Shown here piece by piece: positions 22,237 to 35,768 of a DNA stretch of 64,000 nucleotides; position 1 is the first letter of the stretch; every line of letters begins with the position of its first letter. The notes below the pieces were generated by a model. It saw only the letters and a list, made by a program, of their open reading frames with translations. It was not told the DNA's origin and ran no database searches. The stretch is from positions 379,382-443,381 of the forward strand of contig CAJJDN010000081.1 in the NCBI GenBank assembly GCA_905182985.1, written 5' to 3'. A program made the translations under genes and the position numbers. Origin of the DNA: Paramecium sonneborni. Lineage: Eukaryota > Ciliophora > Oligohymenophorea > Peniculida > Parameciidae.

Positions 22237-25200
22237 TCATTCTTCTTGAATTTCTTTGATAAATTTTTCACTATATGCAATTGGAGTAACTCTAGAAGAC
22301 TATTATTTTTTAACTTCAAAAATTTCAGCCATTTCATCAACTCTTTTTTGTTTCCTAAAATTTTTCATATGATTTTTATATATACATTTTTTCCAAAACA
22401 AATGCAGTTATTGTATTTCTTGAATAATTTAAAGAACTTTCTCTTATAGATTTTCGAATAAATTATTATCTTTCTTTAGCTTAGTCTGGACTTCTTAGAC
22501 TCAAAGGGATTTAATCAATATTTTGTTCCATTTGTCTTTCCATAGCTATTTACCATTAATAATTTTTAAACGCAATTATTTCTTTTGCTTAGGGTATTAA
22601 AAATTATTTTAATTTATGGTATAATTTAGCAACTCGTTCACGTTATTCATGACGGTTTGTTAAAATTCTTTTCATAAAAGGTATTTAAATTAGAGAAGGG
22701 AAAGAAGTTCTTATTGAATTACGAAGTTTATCAAATTTTTCATCAAAATCACTACTTTTTTCTTTCAAATATTCAATTAGAATCTTTGATATTAAAGTAT
22801 ATAACATATTAAGATTCAAAATTGATATGATAAATACATAAGGAATTTATATTTCTTATGAATTAGATTATTCTGATATATATATACCAATAGCTAAAGC
22901 AATAGAAGCTAAACAAACATTAGTAGAATAATAATCTAATTTATTAAGATTATTTAGATTATAAGGTTTATATTTTAAACTTAATTCTAAATACATTCCA
23001 ATAATGAGTGAAATGATTGTAGCTTTAATTATAACTTTATCATCATAATATGTTAAAAAAATGATCATTAATTCTTTTTAAAGTATTTTGATAACTTCCC
23101 AAAAGTAAGCAGTTTTAGTGTATTCATTATAAAGATAACCCCATTAAAGTCTTACTTTTTTATCATCTAATTAATGAGAATTACTATAAAGACCATAAAA
23201 AAAATATAGCGGAATAATAATCGCTAGTAATAATAACATAGGTAAACATAATTCAAGCATCCATTTTTCATGATAAGCAGTATCAAATCTATAAGAAACA
23301 TTAGATTGAATCCATTTATATCCTGAAATCTCTCTATATGATACAAGTTAAACAAATCCTCCAATTAAACTTGGTTATAAATAGATGTACATATAAATAA
23401 GTGTTGTAGTAATAACACTTCTATTAAAAGTGACATTTTTAAATTTAACTGCCAGTAAATAACATATTAAAAAGAATGTAATATAAAGAAAAGGCATAAT
23501 AACTTACCAAATCATTCTAGAATATTAAATCTAAAATTAAAAAATTTGAGATAAAAAACAATCCAATGAATAAGTCATAGTCTAAATTGGGGATCCTACT
23601 GCATTTATTGTACTTTAAAGTCCAGTAGGTAGCTTTAATTAAAATGTAGAAATTGATGAAATTATTTACAAGTAATTAGTCAACATCTTTATCAATATTG
23701 CAGATTGATTAGAATTTTATGTAACTGCTAATCCTAACATCATAATATTAATAATTCTCACAAATTCTTCAATAGCTTTCAAAGTACTTTGAACTGAAAC
23801 CAATATTGATATTAAAGTCCTAAAAATATTAATAATACACATACCAAATACTCACAAAAGTTATAATTAGTGCATTTTTTTCCTTTTCTAAACATGATCC
23901 ACAAGAATATGTTGAACTTACAGAATAATATCCATCTCCTCTTATATTATATAAATCACATTATTCACATAATGCTCCAATATGTCCTAAAAAACAAGAA
24001 TTATCACCCTCTTCCCATCCTCCTAAACAATTTTCAGGTAAATTCAAACAATAACTAACTTTGCTACTTTAAAAATATGGTCTCCAATATCCAAATTTTA
24101 AATTTAATAATGCTGGTTAAACATTTATTGTTGATACATCATCTTTTAATTCACATTTTTCAGAATTTAAATTTAAAGAAAATAGACCTTAATCACTATT
24201 GCAAGGAATACATGAATAATCAGTATTATTTTTAATTTCTCCATATTAACAACCTAATGTCTTTATATTAACTCTTAATTTATAGTTAGAGTGTGAACTT
24301 ATCAAATTATATGGATATTATTAATTGAAAATTGGAATAAATATTGAATTGCATCTAAATTGTAATTATAAGACAATTTCAATTGGCAAAGCATTATCAA
24401 AATTTACAATCAGATCATCTAAATTATAATCTTAAGTTTAGATATTAAAACTGATATTCTTTATATTTGTAAGATTATTACTAAATATATTATCATCATT
24501 TAAATTTGTAGTATTAAAAATTCTACTATCAATTTCACAATATGTATTTTATAGATTTTTCATTACACTATTATCCTTACTCAAAGCAATCACTCTAAAC
24601 TTTTAATTAAATGGATAATATGTTTTATTTATTTTATCAAATTACTCATATAGTGAAATCTTTTAACCACTTGGCAATAAAATATACTATTATTTATTTA
24701 ATTCACTAGATGAAACCATAACTTATTAAACCACAAGTTCTTCTGTTTCTTAAATTGTTATTGTTTAAAAATAATAATCTTCATCTTTTAATGTAATTGT
24801 TAATTTTTAAGGTAATGAAGCCTTATCATTTCCAAAAAATTCAGCTTTGTTATTATCAATAATAGTTCCAAGTTTAAAATAATCCATGTCTTGTTAATCA
24901 AATAAACTAATTCCTCCTCCAGTTTAGGCTGAATTGTGCTATATTAAACTATTAGTAATTAAAACATCTTATTTCAGTTTAATAATCATAGCTCCTCCTG
25001 TTCCAGATGCATTATTAAATTAAAAAATTGAATTTTCAATCAATATTTTTACATTTTCAGCAAATAAGCAAGTTCCATTTTGAGCTTGATTATATTGACA
25101 AACATAATTATCAATAAATACTTCCAAATTCAGAGATTATAATTATTTGTCTTAATTTGAGAGAGCTCTTCGATTAGTATTTGAATTTTCTTTTTTTATA

Positions 25201-28200
25201 TAAAAGCACCCATAAACTCCACATGAAGAATTAGTAATTTTTAGTTTAGAGATATACTATTTCATTAAGAGGTTTTCCATCTTTAAAAAGGAATAAAATA
25301 ATAATCCATTCTAACAGAAATCACAAGTAATTTATGTTAATAGTAGATTATTTAGCTTTATTTAACTTGATTCTGTAAGATCTAAGAATTAAATCAATCC
25401 CTATTCTGTTTTTTGAATCATTAAATTACTCACCTTTCCATTTTATTATTTGATTTAGGATAACAAACATTCTCCATAATTATCCTATTAATTAACATAT
25501 TAGGAAAATAAATTTAGAGGTGCCTATGTATTTTTGGCATTTTGAATACATTTAAAATATACTGTGTAATCTTTATCATTTTCTTACAAACAATTATAAA
25601 TCTTTAACTATAATGCCACAGTAATGTTAGATATTGTAAGACCACTGATCTATATATTATTAGTCAGATCTAGAATATATAACAAATTTTACATTGATTT
25701 GGACGCAATCTAAAAATTACATGACTTATTAAACTATTTGATATCTTAAAATTTTGAATTGAAACCATTTAAGCATTATTTATTGATAATACAGATTCTA
25801 AAATTAAATTATCAATTTCAATATTTACAATGATTATATTTATAGCTGAATCAATATAAAATAAGGCTCTATTATTAGTAATTGCTATTTCTTCTGTTTT
25901 AGAAAGTTAAGTATATTTGTTTAAGTAATTTGTAAAACCGTCATTCGTATTTTCAATAATAAATTAATTAAGATTTACATATTGTTAATTTGAAGAAGCA
26001 GAAGAAAAAGTAAAATATACTATTGATCCAAGCTTAGAATATACATTTCGAATTTTAAAATTAAGAAATGTGATATTAACACTTGCAGAATTTGATAAAA
26101 TATAAATAAAACCTCCTTGTTCTTTTGCTGTTATATTTTCTATAAATATTTGTTAAAAAATAACTTCAAGAGATTATGCTGAAGTACTATCTAAATGTAT
26201 TGCTCCTCCAAATGCTAATTCTTGCGAAAAGGTTGTAGAGATATTTTTAAATTAAGTTTGATAAATAGTTATAAGACTATTCTTTTATGCCTTAATTTAT
26301 AATGCACCACCAGAAGATCCTACTGATTGCTCAAAATTGCAGTATTAAATTTCAAGATTTTGGATTAATAATTAAGCTACTCCTGATGTAGATTTAACTT
26401 TGAAAAGTTATTTCATTTGTTCAAAAGATACTTTTTCTGATTCAAAAAATCCCCATAGTAAATAAGGTTAGATTAATTAATAGTTAAAATAGCTATTCTA
26501 ATAAAAAGTACAATTTTATAATATCAATTTTTGACTTTTGATATAGATTAAATTATCAGTGCTATTGTAAACTGTATTTTTAAGGAAGTTAGAATTCTTA
26601 ATAGTGATTACACCCTATATACAATTTAAATTTAAGAGTAAGGAAGAAATTTAGAGATTATTTTAAACATATTCGTGCAAAATATTCTCGGAAAAAGTAA
26701 TATTTTACAAATCTATATTCGTTTATTGAACTGAATCTATAAAGATAATTGCAGTTTAATATTATGAATTGGATAATAGTAATAGATTTGATTTAACTGA
26801 TATGTTATTTATAAGGATTGTTTCAAGCTATTATTATTTTCCTTTATCAAAAGATTTATAGTAGAGAATAGGTGAATTATATGATTAAGTATTAGTAATT
26901 TACATATCTACTATTTCTAAATTAAGCACTGAAGTCATAAAGAGAGATTGTAAATAATATTCGCCCTTCACTTATTATAATTAACAATCAAGATATTAAT
27001 GAAGTCCTAAAAATTTATATTCATCTCCTTAAGTGATCTTACTAGAGGTTATTTTTAACTATTTAGCTTCAACTATACTGAAATCAATCAATCCAATTCC
27101 TCTTATTATATTAAGTGCTTAAATTAGAATATAATCTATAGAAATATAAATTATACAAGAACTTTAAGTATTTAATTTAAAATCTTCGCTGATTGATGAA
27201 ACATAATTATTTGAGATTAAAATATTTTTAATCATTATTTTTGAATTAACATTATTGTATTTATGGAATTATAGTAATTTGGTTGTTTAATGATATTCAT
27301 TTTCCTGTATTATTAGATTCAATAATTCTATTTGTAATTATTCCAATTAAAGCAAATCAGAATTTACAATTCCATAGCTTCTTTCTCTGAATTTACAATC
27401 TTTAATAATAAAATCTTGAATCTAATTATTATTATTCAAAATAACAAAAGTTGAACTCTAAATCTAGGAATTATGAAAATATATTCCAGAGATAGTCACT
27501 TATTTAAAAAGAAAAAGATTTAAGAAGTGTAAACAATTAAGTACATCTATTTAAAAGTCAACGTTGCTCATTTCAAGGGATCCAAATTATTTAGTCATCT
27601 TTGTATCTATTAAAGTTGAATTAGAAAATTGTGCTTGAATAACTACATCAATAATTGAAATGATATCATTTTGGTTAAGATTGAAAAAAAGAGTTACCTA
27701 ATTTTGGAGTTTGGAATTAAGAATTTAAAAAGATGAAAGTGTTATTTATTTATTGTAAGTAGTATCGGCAATGAAAATGAATGTATTTATGGTATTTTAA
27801 ATAAGATCTATTATTTTGAAATCCATTAAATCTAGTTTTTTAACATCATAAAATATCATTTTAGATTAATCATTTTCTTAATTTAGTTACTAATATAGAA
27901 TAGATTTTAAAATAATTATTTATGGTAGTTTACTAATAAATAATATTTATTTTAATTTATTATTACTTAATGGATTAATTTAAGCACCTTGGATGGTAAT
28001 TTTATTGAAATTCTAGAATGTGATAGTTCTCTCAAACTCAATAATAGTATGTTAATTTAATTAAATATTTAGTTCAACATTTCTAATCTAAGTATAAAAT
28101 TTACATAGTAGAAAATATATTTTCACTAAAAATTTATTAAATGGTGGCATTTCCAAAAATTTTACAAGTTTAAGGTTTAACACTAAGAATATTAATAATA

Positions 28201-31200
28201 ATCGTTTTGATTAGCTTTGAATTGGCTGATAAATAAAAATGATTTGTTTCAAACTAGATTATTTAATGAATAATTACCTCTTTAAAGCTATTTCCAGAAG
28301 TAAGATCTTCTAAAAGTATATTTTTCAATTTAAATTAATTTTATTCATAAGTTGATTAGAAAGAATTTAAAGCTAAGGTAAATTCTAGTTTTGAGCAATA
28401 CAAATTGATTGGGATTATAAGAGATTGTTCACAACTAATTGTATTAGAACATGGAATAAAAGTTCCTAATTCTTAATCATAATAGTAATCTTGATCATCA
28501 AAACTCTATAAACATTAATAGGTAGAAGTCATATATTAATGATTATTAAAGAGAGGATTAATTGATGAGATCTCATCATCTGATCTAATTCTACATAAGG
28601 CACAATTTTATGGGCAAGTAATACATTGATTTTCAGATAAGCTAAGTTATCTACCTTATTGTTCTAGTTCACACCTAATACATTAATTCTCACCATTAAT
28701 AAATTAACACTCTAAACAGGATTCTGGACATTCTTTAATACATTTTTATTCAACTAATTCATATTCTTTGATACACATTGTACATATAACTTCATAATCA
28801 TCTTTATTCTCACTTTAGGCATAGAGTTTAAATGGATGATTATTATCAAAATTAATTAAAACTTAATATAAAGCTCTAATATTGATTTTCCAGTAGTCTT
28901 GAGTAATCTTTAACTATTATGCACAGTTATAACAGTTTAATTCAGAAGGGCACACATAACATTTACCTGAAATTCTATCAGCATAATATCCACTTTTACA
29001 TTCCAGACATATAATAACAGAAGCTATCCAATTAACCTTCTCTATTAAACAAGTAGCACAATTTTCAATGAATCCAGGACATTGACTCATAAATTAATTT
29101 ATTTTGGACATTCCTGATAGAATATAATCTTATGAAATCAAACAATATTGTAATGATGTACAGACTATAGAACCATCATCATCAAAACCAGTAGTAATAA
29201 ATTCACCACTAGGCGTTATATAATAATTCATTTCATCCAATATATTTAACATAGTCTCATCAAAGATGGTGTCACAAATATAATCAACATATGAAAAGTA
29301 GCAATTAGCATCTCTCATTTCAAGGCAAATATAAGAATTAAGAATGACTCCATATCCGTATTAACATCTACCACAAGTTGTATCAATATTCTCCCAATCA
29401 TCTCTTGGCGTAAAATATAAATCAAGTGTATTTATTTAGTAATCATAGTATACAGCTTAAAAGGCATATTCACAATGATTAATAGTATTTTCAAAACAAT
29501 TTATGCCATCGAAGGATAGAAAATATTTTGAATCATCTAAACATTTAAAACATTTTAAATAGGATTTATTTATAGTTTGATCATTAAATTTTTAACAAAA
29601 ACTACAAAAATTTCCACAAGGAACACAACTTCCATTATCTAATGCATAATGATTGATACAAGACAAACATTATGGAGTATTTGTATTATTATCAAAAATA
29701 CAGGAGAAACAAGTTAAAGGGCATTAATAATATTAACCATTATGAAGATACACACCATCTCTAACTTTTTAACAGTTTCCATCTGAAGATGCCAATAAAC
29801 AATTTATGTTTGTAAAAATGCAATCTCCATTTAATTAATAATAGTTAGGTTTGCATTTCACATATATAGTTTATCCAATATGTTGATATTTTGCTGGAAA
29901 ACAATTTATAGAATCTTATTCAGGTTCACAATAGTCTAAGTAACCTGAATGAAGAAATAATTGTCCATTTTGATCAATCAAATAAAAGTCATAATCATAA
30001 ATGTCTCTTTTTTCATATTTATAAGCATCAGTTTATGTTAATTTCTTAGATACTAAGTCGAATTTACATATTGGCTTTAAATACCAAGTCAATGGATAAT
30101 AAACACAATCAACACACAATATATCTAAGAAATTAGATTATGGACTTAAGAGTAATAAATTTATTAATACCATTTTATGCAAACATTTTAATCGTATTCA
30201 TTTTAAAAAATGAAATATCCAAATTCACATAATGAATCCCCAAGAGGATATTATTCTTATTACTCAACAGATGAAAAATGATATTCAAATTATTAGCAGA
30301 CTTTCTCATCTTAAACCTCTACATATCCATATAAACATTAGCATTTCTTTTGTTCATCTAGATGGTATCTATTTGTGTTTTATTCACAACTTATACAATT
30401 ATTTTAAAGTGGTCCATCACAGGTTAAACAAGTGTAGTGACATGCTAAAAATATACATATTTATGCTACCATTTTTAAGTAGAACTTTTTCTTCAACATA
30501 ATTATATTCAAATTTAAAATCAAAAAGTGATGCTTAAAGTAATTCTTTCATATATTCATCTGATCCTAAATTTACATAAAAAGGAGAATTGGTTGGTTAA
30601 ATAATATCACGACAAAATTCTAGTAAATTTAATTCATTAAAGAATTTAATATTTATGCAGCTTTTTTTTCCTGGGATTGAAGAACCATACTCATATTTTA
30701 CAAAATGCCATTATTATAGTTCTTAAATAAAATATTAAGAATTATATTCCGGTATGATTTCCTAAATGACTTTAATTAAATCATTATCTTCCTAACCAAT
30801 AGATCCCATGATTGGAATTTTATGATAATCTAGAAGGATTACAATCTTAGTAAATATAGGTTCACTTTTACTAAACCAAACTTGCATTAAAAATATTTCA
30901 TCTCCAAAGTTTGATTTATGAAAATAATTTTTAAAAAGACTTACTCTAATCAATGGATAGATTGAATATTAAATTACTCTCGAAATATCATATTTAACCC
31001 ATCCAGAAAGACAAAATTTACTTCCAAATTAATTAATTGTATATTAGAGAGATGTATCACCTTCAAAAATTTATAATCCTTTGACAAAATAAGTTGTTTA
31101 TTCACCTTAAATTATAGAAGGAATCTAACAATTAATTGTCATATATTCAAATAAATCTTAACCAAGTTGATCAATCTTATTAATAAATATTTTAGACAAT

Positions 31201-31798
31201 CTTCCTTTAAATACATTAAGATTTAAATTTTCAATCTTAATAATTATAAATAAATTACATAGCCTCTTCCTCCTTATATTATTTAAACATAATCTTATCC
31301 AATATTCATTGTTCCACTCTGTCTTATTTAATCTGTCATATCAACTTCAATATTTCCATCTAAGAAATTAAAGGTTATGAAGCTCAGAATCCATTTAGCT
31401 TAATAATTTATTGGTTAAAAACTAAACTCTAAACTTATCTAGTTACTTCCTAAAATAATTATTTTATGCTTAATTAACAAAGTTTCTAAATCTATTTATA
31501 CAAATCCTAATAAGGAATTGCTTGTACTTCCTTTCACTAAAAATAATAATTGTCCTAATTCAGCATCTGTTGAAATAAAATCTTATTCCACTTCAGGAAT
31601 ATTCTTCAAACTTAATTGTGGAATACAAAGACTCCAAAAACCAAAACCGAATGAATCCCCAACATCCAAAGTAACCAAAGAATCAAATTGATTACTTTCA
31701 TATTGAGATTCAAAAGGTATTAATGCCTATTCATATTCATTATAAGGACAACTCTAACTATGTACAAACCTTAAAACTATGACCAATATTGGAATCAT
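22237..31798 (-). CDS. Giant receptor-like protein: signal peptide, Cys-rich repeats, beta-helix region, multi-pass membrane C-terminus, about 3,128 aa
   Basis: ATG 31798-31796, TGA 22239-22237. Introns 31236-31258, 30445-30469, 30145-30170, 28083-28104, 25670-25692, 23820-23844 and 22355-22385 (22-31 nt) give 3,129 codons. Residues 1-16 are a signal peptide (MIPILVIVLRFVHSQ). About 440-1,100 carry many CxxC pairs with growth-factor-receptor-like spacing (for example CLTCDGPLQNNCISC). About 1,200-2,200 are Asn/Ile/Gln-rich strands with glycine turns (SSGGAL, GTGGAM, TGGGIS), the look of a parallel beta-helix as in polymorphic outer-membrane-type repeats. A Cys cluster (CLGGWEEGDNSCFLGHIGA) follows near 2,550. 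From about 2,610 at least six hydrophobic helices end with KPYNLNNLNKLDYYSTN and a charged tail. This is a recurrent ciliate surface-protein architecture of unknown function. Two in-frame upstream ATGs (31,825 and 31,834) would spoil the signal peptide. Architecture strongly supported, role unassigned. Confidence 0.88.
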
Positions 31799-33050
31799 TT
31801 AAGAAATTTTATCACAGGTAAACATTTTTAACATGAAAATTTGATTTTTTAAATATTAACAAGATATGCTAATACCTTTTGTATAATTTTTATTATAGTA
31901 TATTCATTCAGAATAAATATAAATAAATATTAAAAGTAAATGTGAATCAAAGAAGCTTTTAAGACATCTCTTCATAAATATTTTTTAAATACTTAGCAGA
32001 AACATTCAAACTGCACAATTCATTCACTGAATTCATTGAATTTTTCGGAAATTTTTAATTGTAATGAATCTAATAAACACTTGATTTAAACTTTGTATCA
32101 ATTGAAGTTTTAACTTAAAAATCTAATTATTAGACCTGCATCATTTTTTATATCAATTCGAAATTTTAATCTTATTCCAGAATAAGGAAAAAAAAATAAT
32201 TATTTTAGAAAATTAAATATAAAAATGAATAATTTAATTTTATATTTCATTTAATTCATTCATTAATATCATAAGACTTTATATGTTTTTATATCTATAA
32301 ATTATTCTTAAATTACATTTTCTTATTTCATCTTCTTACATTCTAGAATTATTCATATTTTGGAATTTCAATCTTCAACTCAAATTCATTCTAAAAATCT
32401 GTTGTAGAATAAAATACTAAAGCTTTTTATTGGATTAAATTATATCAAAGCGAACAGAAAATACAAAAGATTAATATTGATGGACAAATATCTCAAATAA
32501 AAATTATCCTTATTAATATTCTCTGATTAAAAAAGATGTTTATTATAACCATATAAGTTCTAGTGTAAACGGATAATTGTATAACTTTTTTAAATATTTA
32601 ATAAAATAAAAATCTTTACGAGATTACTTTTACCATCAACTATACAATTTTGTTATCTAAATGCTTAGACATAATTTAATCTATTCTGATCTAATAATGA
32701 ATTTGGAGAAATAATCACGATGTGTAATTTAACATGAAATAATTTATTAACAATACGACAATTTTCCCTTAGAGAAACAATTGTTTTTTATTCAGAATAA
32801 TTGTGCATAATAAGATAATTTTCCAAATGTTCTCACATTATAGAATGAGAAAAATTTTCTTGCCTTATTTTATAAAATTTAGAAGTTTAAATCATGGAAT
32901 TCTATAATGAATATTTAAATTATACAATAACCTTTTAAAATAACCAAGTTTTAAACGGTAATTTGGAAATTAAGTTCTAAAATCAACTAGTAGATGTACA
33001 GCATTAAAAACTGATTAATTATATAGCAATATCTTGAAATCTTATAATCA
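31799..33050. other. Intergenic/gene-poor stretch
   Basis: AT-rich DNA upstream of the giant gene. No coherent coding on either strand; the promoter of the giant gene is expected at its left end. Confidence 0.4.
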
Positions 33051-33059
33051 AACATTTGA

Positions 33060-35172
33060 TTGAACTGGGTCCTATTCATGTCTTGCATGACTAATTACAT
33101 AATACAGATTCATCAATATTCAAGTAGTATCCATCTAGAAAAGTATCACTACAAATTCCTCCCATAAACTTCAAATTTCAACAGCAACTTAAACAATTAT
33201 TCTCTTTAGAGCCTTAATAAGTTTTACATGAAGGATGGCAAATCTTGCATTAATTATCAATAATATCAGGGTTGTAATACACTATCTTGCATTTTTGAAG
33301 AAAAATCTAAGAAAACTAAACAAATTTTTAAATGTCTTTGCCATTATATTAATCAAGTATAATGACGAGAAGCATAGTATTAATCAATTACTATATAACT
33401 TTCATATCATTATCGATACATTCTCTCTCTTATTTAACGAAAGGAGCTGAACATTCAGAAGAATAGTTAGCATTTGCCCAGATTATACAGGATGGCCACT
33501 TTGATGAGTTATTAAGAAATTACCAATAATAAATGTAGCAAACATTAAATTAAGAATCATGAAGTAATTAACAACTATATTATTTGATTCAAACTACAAT
33601 ACTATGAATCTGTATATAGCCTGCATTTAAATGTATTATTACACATGAAGAGACAACATTTCAACAAACATTATTGAAGATTAAGCATTGAGAGTTGAAG
33701 TACGATCACAAATTCCACATGATGTTTTAAAGCTATATACTTTATTGATATCGAGCAGAGCATGAAGAGTAAATCCAAAGAATTTTTATTGGCAAAATTA
33801 AAACTTAGACATTCTTAACTTTTTAATAAGTAAAAGGATTAGTGTAAGTTAAGCTTGGAGAAAAATTATATTAATGTTGATACATCAAATCTATTAACAA
33901 CTCCATTATTTAATATTAAATGAAAATAGTATTAAAATTCATAAAAATTTCATGTTAAACCAGTTGTTTTCAAAATATGTAGAACATGTACCTAAGGTAT
34001 TAAAATTCCGACCTCTTAAAAAACCATTAAAAATCATTGAATTATTTCAAATAAATCATGTGTTGACTAGTTAAACATGAGCCATTACGACATCATCAGT
34101 GTCACATTTTGTACAAATTGATGAGCTTGAACACTCCAGGAAATTTATAAAAAAATACAATCCTATCGATCTGATAAGTTTAAGATGGAGAAGAGTATAT
34201 AATACAAGTGTTACTAGAAAGTATATTATATTAATCAACTATAGCATTATTAGTAAGTAACATCTAAACTGCACAATTAACAAGGTGAAGCACATTACTC
34301 AATGTATTCATATTAATTGGTTTGTAGTAATCATCTACATCTCAAACGATTAGTAGGAGTTGTAACACATGAAATAAGGTGATTAGCATTACGATCAGGA
34401 TTTATCAGCTATAAACTTACCAACACTACACGATTTACAAATTCCATCCAAATAATAGAAAGAACTTTAACTTTTTTTTTATGTAAAGTTTTATACAAGT
34501 TATCCATTCTGTTTAACATAAGCTTTTTTTTGAATTAAAAATTTTTCATTTTGATTCATATTAAATGCATAATAACCATACAAATAATATTCAGTAATGC
34601 AGTCTTAACAATAAGGATTGCCTGTGATTTAACATTTGATAAAAAGAAATTAGCAAATCAAACATGAAGTTCTACTAAAGCAAATTTTGAAAATACAAGA
34701 GAAATGACGAATAGCAGATATATAATTTAATAAATATTTTCTCATTATTTAATTTATACATTATGATTAACTTGTGCATATCTATACTCTTTTTTCTATA
34801 ATAGTCATAAATGCATTTTGTACATCAAAAAATAAATCCACCAAAACACGATGAACCTATAAAATGCATTAACAAGAATAGACACTTTAACTCAATGTGC
34901 AATTTCCATTATTTGTTACATTCCCATAAAATTTGTTAAAAAAGTTAGAAATTATAAATAATAAAGATGTTTTCTAGTAATCCAGATAGTAAATTAGGTA
35001 TCTGTATTTAAGCCTGTCATACAACTTGTTGAGTTTCGCTGTTATAAAATACCTCTGCACATCTTTCGCACTAAAACTAATTATTTACTATATTGCATGC
35101 GTTCTACAGTAACGATGATTCTTGACATTTGTTGAAAAATAAATCATTCGTATGGTGGAGAAGATGTTTAAA
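33060..35172 (-). pseudogene. Decayed furin-like/Cys-rich protein gene, cut by an assembly gap
   Basis: The minus strand contains many short Cys-rich runs: NQCKICHPSCKTYQGSKENN near 33,220, MGGICSDTFLDGYYLNIDES near 33,130, and DGICKSCSVGKFIADKS near 34,440. CxxC spacing and GxC turns are those of the furin-like/growth-factor-receptor repeats seen in ciliate surface proteins, including the giant gene next door. Between runs the frame changes repeatedly and TGA stops occur every few dozen codons, so it cannot be a functional gene even with small introns. A run of Ns begins at 35,173, and the part from 33,677 on is present again after the gap. Confidence 0.55.
33677..35172. repeat. Long direct repeat, copy 1 (partner 35,769-37,264)
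   Basis: Starts with GATTAAGCATTGAGAGTTGA and ends at AAGATGTTTAAA before the Ns. Every row I compared is identical to the copy at a constant offset of 2,092 bases. About 1.5 kb. Likely the same sequence placed on both sides of a scaffold gap rather than a biological tandem repeat. Confidence 0.9.
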
Positions 35173-35763
35173 NNNNNNNNNNNNNNNNNNNNNNNNNNNN
35201 NNNNNNNNNNNNNNNNNNNNNNNNNNNNNNNNNNNNNNNNNNNNNNNNNNNNNNNNNNNNNNNNNNNNNNNNNNNNNNNNNNNNNNNNNNNNNNNNNNNN
35301 NNNNNNNNNNNNNNNNNNNNNNNNNNNNNNNNNNNNNNNNNNNNNNNNNNNNNNNNNNNNNNNNNNNNNNNNNNNNNNNNNNNNNNNNNNNNNNNNNNNN
35401 NNNNNNNNNNNNNNNNNNNNNNNNNNNNNNNNNNNNNNNNNNNNNNNNNNNNNNNNNNNNNNNNNNNNNNNNNNNNNNNNNNNNNNNNNNNNNNNNNNNN
35501 NNNNNNNNNNNNNNNNNNNNNNNNNNNNNNNNNNNNNNNNNNNNNNNNNNNNNNNNNNNNNNNNNNNNNNNNNNNNNNNNNNNNNNNNNNNNNNNNNNNN
35601 NNNNNNNNNNNNNNNNNNNNNNNNNNNNNNNNNNNNNNNNNNNNNNNNNNNNNNNNNNNNNNNNNNNNNNNNNNNNNNNNNNNNNNNNNNNNNNNNNNNN
35701 NNNNNNNNNNNNNNNNNNNNNNNNNNNNNNNNNNNNNNNNNNNNNNNNNNNNNNNNNNNNNNN
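35173..35763. other. Assembly gap (591 N)
   Basis: Run of undetermined bases. It joins two apparently identical copies of a 1.5-kb segment, so its true length and even the order of the flanks are doubtful. Long frames running through it are artefacts. Confidence 0.99.
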
Positions 35764-35768
35764 TAATA

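Noticed and set aside
22441..22500. Alternative frame reading KLKKDNNLFENLQEKVLQII near the C-terminus of the giant protein
   Set aside because: The main frame plus the 31-nt intron 22,355-22,385 joins cleanly to the last exon without needing a frameshift.
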